Shown in pieces: positions 34,224-43,654 of a stretch of DNA of 64,000 nt. The stretch's first letter is position 1, and each line of letters opens with the position of its first letter. The notes under the pieces are model-generated. The model worked only from the letters and a program-made list of their open reading frames with translations, was not told where the DNA came from and did not search any database. This DNA is from Saposhnikovia divaricata (Eukaryota > Streptophyta > Magnoliopsida > Apiales > Apiaceae), in contig CM071599.1 of assembly GCA_036435485.1 (NCBI GenBank), positions 11,992,803 to 12,056,802 of the forward strand, in the 5' to 3' direction. A program made the translations under genes and the position numbers.

Positions 34224-36670
34224 CTTTGATTGGGCTCGGCTTTTTGATAAGATCGAGAATCAACAGATTTAACAACAGGAGATGCACTTTTCTTCACATT
34301 ACTAGAGCTTTCGACTATCTCCTTTACTTTCTCAGACTTGACAGATTTGTCAGTCTTAGGAGAAGGTTTGTCACTCCTAACTTTAGGATGACTGACAGTC
34401 TTGGCTCTCCCATACTTTTTCTTGATGTTTGAACTAGCAACAGTATTTGAGCATGACTGGCTAGATGCATTCATTAAATGCACAAAAGTTTGCATGATGT
34501 TAAAAGTACATGGCATACAATTAGGTTGACCACACTGTGCATGATTCTGATGCAGATTATTCATTGTATGTGTGGTAGGCATGGCATGTGCAGCAGGAAC
34601 ATTTATGTTAGCTTTACATGCATAAGAAAGATGTTCAGTAGATTTACAGTGATAACATGCTTTCTTTATTCGTTCAGCCTTAACCTCTTTTATGCCTTTT
34701 TCTTTCTTTCCTTGTGGTTTAACAGCCTTAGCTCCTAATCCTACTCTAGATTCATCTCTAGGAAAATTGATTTTAACATGTTTGATAGGAGTTATAGGTT
34801 GTGCTTTCTGGCGATCTTCCATCTCAATCTCATATCTAGCTATCAATTCAGTCTCCTCTTCTTCTATTCTAGGAACAAGGTGTTTGTACATAGGTTTGAC
34901 AGCTGATTTAAGAATGCTAGGTGTTTCCTTTTTAAGGTCACTGGAACTAGGGTCAATATGTCTCTTTCCTTCTTTCTTAGGAAGGTCAAAATAATCAAGT
35001 CCTACACCTACTCCAGTTATCCTCTTAAATGTGTCATTATCTACATACACTTTACTAGCAGCTAGTTTGTAAGCTTCGCATTTAGTTTCTAACTCAGCTA
35101 GATTGTTCCTAAGAAATGCTTCTACTTCTTCCTTAAGGACGAGCTTGTGTTCTAGAGATTTAATAAAGTCTCTTAGAGAAGTATCTACAGTGCAAGCAGC
35201 CTCTAGCTCTTCCACTTTTGCCTCAAGCATTCTGCATTTGGCAAAAAGTGTTTTCTGTTCCTTTTGAGAAGAGTCTAGGCTTTTGCACAACATATAGATC
35301 TCTTCACTAAGAGCCCCGTTCTGTTCCTTATAATCATCAATAGACATTTCTACTTTAAGAGTCAGAACTGGTACCTCTGGTTCCTCTGATGTCTCAGCCA
35401 TGAGGGCAAAGTTTGCTACATGAGTAACATCTTCCTCATCTGAATCATCCCAAGCTCTTCCTTCTGTCACCAATAAAGCTCGTTTTCCATGTCTTTCCTT
35501 CACCAGCGCTTCATACTTGCTTTTGAGGGCTTCATATGTCTCTTTTGGATAAGTCTGTTTAGGCTTTTTGCAGTCCGAGGCAAAATGTCCAGCTTCACCA
35601 CAATTATAGCATTTGAACTTCATTTTGAAATCCAATGGAGATTTGTAGCTGGTATTCTTGCCTTTACCTTGGTAGCCTGACGAACTACCACCACCCTTAG
35701 CAGCCCGATAGAAAGATGAAGAATTTCTCTGTGGTCGGTTGCTCTTTCTGAATCTCATGTTGCTGAACTTCCTTGCCATGTATGCCACGACACTATCGTC
35801 CATGTTGTCCAGCTCTTCTTGGGTGTAGTAGTCATCATCACTGTTTCATGTGCACTCGTCATCATTATCAACTAGATGTGGTGCAAGTGATGATTTAGGC
35901 TTTGCTGCAACCATTGCCTTCTTAGACTCTTTCTCATCAGCAACTAATCCTGATGCAGTTTCTTTTCCCTTTGAATCATTGTCCCATGCTTGATCTTGAA
36001 GTGTTTCCAGCTCATAGGTCTTTAATATTCCATAATACTCTTCCAGAGAAGTTGTATGCAAATCTCTGGTTTCTCTTATTGCGTAGACCCTATGTTCAAT
36101 GCTTTTTGGCTGGTTCCTCAGATATCTCGTATTAGTCTCAACCATGGGGAGAGTTACACCTCTCAGATTCAAATCCAATACCAACTGACTGAATCGTAGG
36201 TAGACATCTGTTATGCCTTCTCCTTTCCTTATTCTAAAGGTGTCATGCTCCATCTTGAGTATGAGTGTCTTGTTGCTTCTGACCTCTGCAGATCCTTCCA
36301 TGACAACTTCTATCTTGTCCCAAATCTTCTTCACTGTAGTCAGACCTTTGACTATGTTGAACATTTCATGATCAAGAGATTCCATCAAGGTTTGTCGAAC
36401 GGCAGTATCACAAGCTATTTGTTCCTTGTCAGCATCCGAAAACTCCGAGGCCTTTTTAGGCTCAGACCGAGGTGCTATAACCACCCCTCCTTCCGTATGT
36501 GCAGGAATAACCACCATTGGAACAAATTTACCCTTGTCAAGGACTTCCAGATATTCAGGGTTAACAGTCTCTAAATATAGTCTCATTCTGAAAACCCATT
36601 CTTCATAGTGATCTCGGTTGAACATTGGGATCTTGAATGCATTTTTAGGAGCCATCTCAATTCTGGTCAC
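34202..36670 (-). pseudogene. gag: Sirevirus Gag (UBN2-type, two CCHC knuckles), one internal stop and a frame break at its end
   Basis: From ATG 36670 (an alternative in-frame Met is five codons later), open to TGA 35846-35848, then in the same frame to TAA/TAG-type closure at 34202. The N-terminal part (FNRDHYEEWVFRMRLYLE, then a DLNLRGVTLP region) matches the copia Gag UBN2-like fold. Downstream are a first zinc knuckle CYNCGEAGHFASDC (near 35600), a long coiled-coil region, and a second knuckle-like motif CYHCKSTEHLSYAC (near 34650). Gag forms the cytoplasmic particle and binds genomic RNA. The frame changes at 34202-34223, where protease begins, so an indel or programmed shift lies there. 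In this family gag-pol is normally one frame, so an indel is more likely. Confidence 0.85.
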
Positions 36671-37357
36671 TAAAAGTTTCTAAGTACCCAAGACTAGGCT
36701 ATGTAGAATATTTATGTAGAACTTTTGCCTAAGTCGAAATTTCTCTAAGTAGAAATTTTGCTCAAGTCGAAATTCACCAAGTAGAAATTGTCCAAGTCGA
36801 AATTCTATGTAGAAAATCTCAAGTAGAAATTCTATGTAGAACTTTTGTCCTTAGAATAATTTTTCTGCAGATTACTTTAATATTGAATAAACAATATTAT
36901 CTCTTTAACACCTTTTGACTTTGAATGCTTTACTCACCTAACCCACCTAACCCACGTGCTAGGTACTGAGTATGTCTTGTTACACTTTCGGCCGTGAATA
37001 ATGCAAATCACAAAGTCCAAAAACACCTTTTTATTCTTTTACTATTTATCTGTTTGAAAAGGAGATCAAAAAGTTGTTGGGTTGTCTTCTTTGATAAGAA
37101 CAGACGATGAACACTCAAGAACACCAAATATGAAAGTACCCAGATTAATTCACAAAAATTAATTAAAATACACCCAAGCTAAATAATCACACCTGGAGTA
37201 TTTAAATAATTTTTCAGATGAGTTTTTCAATACAAACGATTTAAAGCACACTTTTCAAGAAAATGAAAAGTAGATCTAGAAAATGAAAACTCACGATTCT
37301 TCTACTCAACACAAGGATCTATATTTTGTATGTTAAACATATAGATCTGATACCAAT
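36671..37357 (-). other. Sirevirus 5' leader with PBS and AAGTCGAAATT words
   Basis: The PBS TGGTATCAGATC (minus strand, 37344-37355) sits 2 nt from the LTR and matches tRNA-iMet. At 36715-36850 the words AAGTCGAAATT and AAGTAGAAATT alternate about eight times. They echo both the LTR palindrome (AAGTAGAA...) and the pol-third-ORF spacer (AAGTCGAA...). Confidence 0.8.
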
Positions 37358-38412
37358 TGTTAGGTCCAAATGTGTTGTAGAGGGGGGGTGAATACAACTT
37401 TTCGAATATGAGAAGCAATAAATACGATGCAATAAACGAACACACAGATTCAAGGAATATATGTCTTATATATAACTTGAAATGGTTGCTACAACATTCA
37501 TTACAAAGTATAACAGAAGTTCAGAGAGAAGTGAATGATACTAAGCTCTGTGAATGCACTCTCTCTCTTTTTCTTGTGTTTTTCTCAAGAATTGCTCACT
37601 AACTAAAACATTACACAAGTACTTTTATTTATACTACATGTAATCTATGTCCTGTAGTCTTCAAAGACTAAGATATACGTGGCCCAATGATGTCCACATA
37701 AATCTTGCCTTATCTTGAAAGCTTGGAAATCTGCCAATCAGAAGATGCCATGTGTCATGTTGAAGCTGCACTCTAAGTAGAACTTCTACTTGAGAATTTC
37801 TACTTAGCCATCTCGAATTTCTAAGCAGAACTTCTACTTAGAAACTTCTACTTGGTCATCTAGAATATTTAGTACTTAGAAAATATTCTGGTCTTCAACT
37901 TGAAACTTCAATGCACATCTTGAACTTGTGATATCTTCATGTCTTCTTTGTTCTTTACTAAGCTCTTGAATATGGATCTTTATTACTGATATAAACTTGC
38001 TATCAATGTCCTGACACTTGATGCAACGGTCTGGTTCATAATTGACTAGTCTTGATAGGGTTTTTGCTTCTTGAATAAATTACCATATCCAATTAGTAAT
38101 GTGGCTTTCCAATATTTGCTTTCCTTCTTGTTCACTTGAAATCAATTGGTCTTATTGATACTGATAGTTATGATCTTGATTCTTGGCTTTTCAAATCACT
38201 GAGGCATGAACAACTTTGACTTGAACTTCTCTCAATGATTTCTTCTTGGATTGATCATAGTTAACATGTTGAATTGTATCAATTACCTTGTCTTCATTTA
38301 GTGTTGATTTCTTGTGACTTCTTGTTCTTGATTGTCTTCTGGTTAAGTATCTTTTCCTTTAGTTTGAGTTACATTAGTTATAGTGTTACAAGTTTACACA
38401 CTCTGCCTTTCA
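37358..38412 (-). repeat. Sirevirus 5' LTR (right copy)
   Basis: 1055 bp, same ends as 23790-24844, with about eight base differences. Confidence 0.93.
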
Positions 38413-38417
38413 GGTTT

Positions 38418-39729
38418 CCTTCTTAATGCTGTCCTCAGCCTTAATATATTTATCGGCTCTTCTCTGGAGCTCGACCATGTTCTCAGGAGGGTGTTTTGCC
38501 AAAGACCTTTTGAAGAAGAGGTCAGTGGTTCCGTGTTCCAGGGCTACCATGGCCACCTTATTTTCCAAATCGGTGATATTCAACGTCTCTTTGGTGAATC
38601 GCTTGAGATAATCCCTTAAGTTTTCATTCTTTCCTTGCACCACATACATAAGGGATGCAGAACTTTTCTCATGAATTCTCCCACTGATGAATTGGCTGAT
38701 AAAGGCAGCGCTCAATTCCTTAAAAGAGCCGATCGAGTTTGCAGGTAGACGGCTATACCATCTTTGAGCCATGCCTGACAGAGTTTGAGGGAACGCCCTA
38801 CACTTTAAGGCATCACTAGCAGGCTGCAGCAACAGTGCGTTCGAGAATGTTCTGACATGATTTACGGGATCGCCCGTTCCATCATAGGCCTTAATTGTCG
38901 GCATCTTAAACTTCCTGGAAATATGAGCATTCATCACCTCCTCAGTAAATGGGGGTGTTGGATCATCAGGATCTCCAAGTGGCATGAGATCCTTGGGGTT
39001 ACTCCTGGGGGTTTCCACCCTCATAGCTTCTCTTGTTGGGATATCAGCCCTCTTCTGTCTTCTTGAGGACCTCTCCAAATCTATAACGGGAATCCTTCCT
39101 GAGATTGGAGGGGGTCGAGTCAGACTCTGTCTTGCCTGTTCCCTTGCTATATCATCCTTTAGCCTTTGGATCTCAGCCTCATGAGACTTAATCCTCTCCT
39201 CAACCGTTTGTGGAGGTCCATCATGGATTCTTCGTGTTCTTCTTAGAGGTTCCTTGCTAGCACGTCGCCTCCTCGGGGCTTCATCTCGATCATCATCCTC
39301 AGATGATGATGAATCATCAGTATAGGGACCAGAGTAATCATCATATTCTCGATCCCGGATCTGTAAGGCGTGTCCGCTTGGTCCAGGTTCCCTTCGTCGA
39401 GGGGGGTAGTTAGGCACCCCATACATAGGGTTGGTGTTCAAAGGGAGATCCGTAGTATGGATCTGTACCCCCGTGCGATCAACGTTACCAAGAGGAGAAA
39501 CCACCATCTGGAGAGGGTTAGTTTCTTGGCCTTGATGGACAATCACTGAGTGGGTCCCCTCTACATGGGGAGTCATCCCTGGGGGCTGAGTGGGCAGAGG
39601 TTGAATGACCGTCCCTGTTGATGGGAGTATTTGTCCTTCCTCAGTGACGATGAGCGGATCAGAAGTGGCTGGTGGAGCAGAGTTAAGGGGCACGGCCTCG
39701 GTTGATGTTGTCCTTCGTGTTTGAACCAT
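38418..39729 (-). pseudogene. gag: Tat1 gag, N-terminal part (upstream of the Sirevirus)
   Basis: ATG 39729, 33 nt from the PBS side of the LTR, open to the Sirevirus insertion. The first 250 residues are low-complexity (acidic, then Arg-rich). Residues about 265-430 are a Retrotrans_gag (PF03732-like) capsid domain: AYDGTGDPVNHVRTF, LSGMAQRWYSRLP, LRDYLKRFTKETLNI and NMVELQRRADKYI. This is the particle-forming capsid region. The remaining C-terminal third lies at 23314-23789. With the insertion in place the product would end within a few codons of the LTR junction. Confidence 0.88.
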
Positions 39730-39742
39730 GGTTGATGTTGTC

Positions 39743-39760
39743 TTCCCACAGACGGTGCCA
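39743..39760 (-). other. Tat1 primer binding site
   Basis: Minus strand TGGCACCGTCTGTGGGAA lies 2 nt inside the LTR end. It resembles the TGGCGCCGTCTGTGGGAA-type PBS seen in plant Tat elements. I have not verified the tRNA. Confidence 0.75.
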
Positions 39761-39762
39761 AA

Positions 39763-40265
39763 TGTTGTGGAACAAAAACTAGGTTACGATTATTGCGGCT
39801 AGGGTTTGTGTATTTAATGCTAGGGTTCGTGAGCTTCGTGCTTCAATGGCTGCTTCTGTGTTTGAGACATAAACGTTCCTCACAGAATGCCTACGTATCT
39901 CTTTAATTAGAGAATCAAGCCAATAAAACGTAGTTCTGAGGTGAGGGGTCAGGCCCTTTATATAGGCTTCCGGAGCCTTAGAATTATGGTAGGAATAGGA
40001 GACTTGTTAGACAAGTCTTTTGGGAAGGTTCTAGATCTATTCCTTGTAGGAATCAGTTTCCATATTGAATTGGATGCCTTGGTGGCTAAGTCTGGTGGAA
40101 ATAATATCCTTATCCAACTCTTATTGCTGAGCTGGTTATTACCCATAATATTAATTACGAAATTAATAGTTAATTAGGGTTTTTGGGCTGCCCGGTGGGC
40201 CCCACGTTTGGACCATACTAGGTCTAATTAATGCAACATTAAATGTGTCTTTAGGGCTTATTTTT
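39763..40265 (-). repeat. Tat1 5' LTR (right copy), distal end altered
   Basis: Matches 15032-15545 until GGGCTTATTT, then diverges (TTATCTTATATGTA in place of CTAGCCCATATCA). The element's outer terminus is therefore lost or mutated. Confidence 0.85.
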
Positions 40266-40328
40266 ATCTTATATGTACATGTATCCGTTTCGCCACAATC
40301 GACCGTAATTACAAGCTCATTAAAAATT

Positions 40329-41152
40329 GGGAAGTGATATGTGCACACCCCACACTTGTACGTGCACACCCTATCAGCAATATGACCAAAATACCCTCAA
40401 CTTACATTTTCATTTAATTACTAGTTCAATTATAATTTTATAATAAATTAGTTGAACAAGTGAATAGACTTTTTTTTAGTGAAATTTAGTTTTAATTTTA
40501 CATCTTAATTTTTAATTTAAAAATATGTGATATATTCAAATATATGTCTTTTTCATGAATCATACATAAATTATAAAATTTGGTATTATTATAAGAAATT
40601 ATATTTAACCCATTCTACAATATAATGAATTTTATAAAATTACAATAAAAATTATATTTTAATTAAAGATGGGTCAAATTGACCACTAAAAATCAAGTAT
40701 GACTACTATTACGGGTTCGAGGAAATAATAAATGATAATTTTTAGTAATTGGACTATAAAATGGTAGCTATTTTGCACATGATGTATTTTCAATAATTAA
40801 ATATTATTTTATTGAATGGTAATAATAAAATAATAATAATTTATGGTGATTGGTATGTTTGTACTGGTTGAGTATTTGTTGAACGATTGCCAAAAAAAAT
40901 ATAAATTTTAATATTCAAAAATCATATTAGCATAGTAAAAAAATCAAGCGTAAAAGTACATAGGTACTTTCGAAAAAAAATATGTTTAATAATTTTATAT
41001 TCATATTTCATTATTCGTTGGTGATTATTTTTTATCTCTCAACGTGTAAAATATGTTTCTATTGATAGGAAATGCAAGTTAAGGATATTCTAGTCTCTTT
41101 GACTATAATGGGTGTGCACCAATAAAGGATGGGTGTACACGTATCAGCTCCC
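40329..41152. mobile_element. Non-autonomous DNA transposon with about 80-bp TIRs and 8-bp TSD
   Basis: The left end GGGAAGTGATATGTGCACAC and the right end (reverse complement GGGAGCTGATACGTGTACAC) pair over about 80 bp, to ...CAACTTACATTT / ...TAACTTGCATTT. TAAAAATT is duplicated at 40321-40328 and 41153-41160. The interior is AT-rich and without ORF. An 8-bp duplication favours a hAT-like origin; long TIRs favour a MULE, which would give 9 bp. Superfamily left open. Confidence 0.8.
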
Positions 41153-41220
41153 TAAAAATTTTATCAATGAATCAAAATTTTAAAAATCCCGCAGATTAAT
41201 ATTCCGGATATTAAATTATA

Positions 41221-41495
41221 CTCCCTCCGTCCCCCGTGGTTCTTTACATGGGGATGGACACGGAGACCAAGAAAATGTTAAAGTTAGATGAAAAGTGGGT
41301 AAAGTAGTGGGACCTATTAATATTTAATAATAGATTTGAGATAGTGGAGGAAAGTAGTGGGTGTAATAGTGTTTTTTATTATTAAATATATGAGATAGTG
41401 GGTGTAATAGTAAGAGAAACTTACTATTTTTGAAATGTAAAGAAATGAGAGGAACACCTCAAAATAGTAACTGTAATCTGGAGGGACAGAGGGAG
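41221..41495. mobile_element. Stowaway MITE (Tc1/Mariner)
   Basis: TIRs CTCCCTCCGTCCC at the left and GGACAGAGGGAG at the right, with TA duplications at 41219-41220 and 41496-41497. Length 275 bp. It is the classic plant Stowaway form. Confidence 0.93.
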
Positions 41496-41716
41496 TACCA
41501 AAAAATGCCAAACTCTCATTGGATAGAATAATCAAAATCCAAATAAATTGGGAACAAAACTTACAAATTAGAAATTTAAATAAAAAAAACAATCTCAAAA
41601 AGTTAAAAATTCTTATCTAAATAGGAGCATTATTGAAAAACAAGAACAAAACAAAAAAAGAAAAGATCTTAGGTTTTCGATTGGTGATAATCGATGAAAG
41701 CCTCGATGATTGATTG

Positions 41717-42623
41717 TGTTGACGGAGGAATTTGGGAACAACAAAATTCGAGGTATGTCGCCGGAAACAAGATCTGATGCGGTGGTTCTTTGCCGGAGAA
41801 AACGGTGATGTGTGGTTGTTGAGCGTAATTGGTGGCTGAGATTGATAGGGTTAGTGGCGGCTATTCAGAGCTCTCGACTTCCAACCCCTCAATCGGCCTA
41901 CGTACCCCGGTATTTATAGGGGATCAAGCCAGACGTAGTTCTTGGAGAACAAGAAACCCAAATGGGCTTGGATAACGGACCAGCTTCCGGAATGTTCTAC
42001 TATGAGGCCTAACCACAAAGGCCCAAGGCTCATCCTAGATCTCAAGACTTCACGAATAAGGAAACTTCCCCCGTCGAGGACTAGTCCTATTCGTTACCAG
42101 CTATTTCTTGATTTCAAGGACGCAGGTATAGCCGTGGTTTACCCCAAGTGCAGAACGCATCCCTGTCCCCCGAATGAGAAGCACCCACCAGATAGCAGGA
42201 CAGGTGATCCAGAGCTTTTGGGTGCAAAGTGCAGGATTACTCCAAAGTTCCCCAATGAGAGCGCGCCCATTGGCTACAGGAACAGAGCTCCCAAAGCACA
42301 CACCAGAAAGTCCCCATCTTTCCACCTTAGGGCGCGCCCTTAGTGTTTAAGAAGGGTCCTTATATCCAGGCAAACCCCTGGAGGCCTTCTGCGACGGACA
42401 TCCCCCTCCTGAGATACGACAGGAGGGAATTCTTTAATAATCAAACAGGTCAATCGACATTATTATCATCTTAGAATTCCAACATAACCTAGGGCGCGGC
42501 CTAACACCCCCAGGGAGCGCCCTAATCTCTTAAAACCCTAATTCGTTCTCTAAAATCCCAAATTGAACCTGTATTTGATTCGAATCCATCTTGAAATACC
42601 CGAACCGAATTTTGGCTATAACA
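41717..42623 (-). repeat. Tat2 3' LTR (left copy)
   Basis: TGTTGACGG to TATAACA. It contains four GGCGCGCC-type words (42260, exact at 42331, 42492, 42513). An open frame at 41942-42343 is repeated in the other LTR at 53573-53974 and has no recognisable domain. Confidence 0.93.
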
Positions 42624-42634
42624 ACTACCCCCCA
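42624..42634 (-). other. Tat2 polypurine tract
   Basis: Minus strand TTGGGGGGTAG directly abuts the 3' LTR. Confidence 0.75.
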
Positions 42635-42786
42635 ATTCCATATGAAATCAAAGACGATATATGGAATTTTCAAGAACAAAATCCAAAATTCTCACAATAT
42701 TCTGAACAGGGCGCGCCTTAAGACAGGGCGCGTCCTTGGAATTTTAACCAATTCTATAGCTGTCATCCACTAACTTTTCAAACCAT

Positions 42787-42794
42787 TATAAATA
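42787..42794 (+). promoter_or_regulatory. TATA box of the Tat2 antisense gene (predicted)
   Basis: TATAAATA, followed by a CT-rich leader (ACTTCTCTCTCCC) typical of plant 5' UTRs. It lies between the 3' LTR and the antisense gene, the same place as the Tat1 TATA box. Confidence 0.55.
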
Positions 42795-42942
42795 CTTCTC
42801 TATCCTTCACTTTACCCTTTTTACTTCTCTCTCCCAAAATACATACCCTACTCCGGCGATTTTCTTTTCCGAGCAACAATCCGGCTAATTCCATTACGTT
42901 TTCGGTCACTTCTTCACCAAATCGCACTCCAGAACTTACAAG

Positions 42943-43486
42943 GTATGTTTTCATGTCCCTATTTTTCATTTTGACCGTGTAAATTGTCCATTCCGACGAT
43001 GCAACTGTTCATATACCTCATGTTCTTCGTTTTCCGTTGTATGTATATATGTATGTATATGTGTTTGATCTTTTTTCTCCAACATATGCCCGTTTCAACA
43101 TGATTTTGAATACTAGACTAAGTCCTTAGGCGCGTCCTATACTAAGGGCGCGCCCTAAGGTCTCCCAATAAATGCCAAATGCTCGTCTAATAACTTTAGG
43201 GCGTATTTGATTTAGGTTGTAATACACTCTCTTTCATTCTTCTTCGCTTGCTGCTGTAACCTATACAAAACATGTTTCTGTTTACTAATTAATCTGTTGG
43301 GCGCGCCTTACACATAGGGCGCGTCCTTAACTTCACTTTTGCTAATACACAAGGCTGTCCTTAGGTGTGTATCAGTACCTACTCTATTGAATTCGACCAA
43401 CCGATTAGTTTTGACTTGTAGAAAAAATTCTCATTATATTCCTCTCATGGGCGCGCCCTCAGTTTCTTTATTTTTTAATTTTGCAG
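42943..43486 (+). other. Predicted leader intron of the Tat2 antisense gene
   Basis: Donor ACAAG|GTATGTTTTC and acceptor TTTTAATTTTGCAG|CTGG, 544 nt, T-rich. The upstream exon has no ATG. Five GGCGCGCC-type words fall in this intron (43129, 43147, 43300, 43318, 43450). Predicted from consensus only. Confidence 0.5.
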
Positions 43487-43654
43487 CTGGAGGGCGCGCC
43501 ATCTCCATTTCATCCCTTTAAGGAACTTAACAAACGCATTGGGACTTACTCTCCTTTTCCAGCACCTCTACCTCCTAATCCGTCTAGACCTCTCTTCTCA
43601 TTTGTATCCTCAGAAGATAAGGCGCGCCTTATCCAAGATTTTAACGAGGACAAG

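Larger units (their letters stand above)
23790..38412 (-). mobile_element. Sirevirus (Ty1/copia) nested in Tat1 gag
   Basis: 1055-bp LTRs at both ends (23790-24844 and 37358-38412) and a GGTTT target duplication at 23785-23789 and 38413-38417. PBS and PPT are on the minus strand. Order on the minus strand: leader, gag, pol, hairpin-rich spacer, a third large ORF, 3' LTR. The third ORF after pol and the 14.6 kb size fit the Sirevirus lineage. About eight LTR differences by eye (0.8 percent) make it younger than Tat1. Gag-pol carries three in-frame stops and one frame break, while the third ORF is open. Confidence 0.93.
15032..40265 (-). mobile_element. Tat1: Ty3/gypsy Tat-lineage retrotransposon with antisense gene, interrupted by a Sirevirus
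   Basis: LTRs lie at 15032-15545 and 39763 to about 40265, with PBS and PPT in minus-strand orientation. Reading minus: gag (39729 down, split), pol (23317-19388), then an antisense plus-strand gene (17224-19007), dyad-rich repeats and the 3' LTR. The dual RNase H domains in pol place it in the Tat lineage. Removing the nested Sirevirus leaves about 10.6 kb. I count about ten LTR differences in 500 bp (2 percent). The right LTR loses similarity in its last 15 or so bases and I find no matching target-site duplication, so the right terminus is altered or rearranged. Confidence 0.9.

Noticed and set aside
41942..42343. 133-codon open frame, also at 53573-53974
   Set aside because: Lies in the Tat2 LTR; duplicated with the LTR; no recognisable domain.
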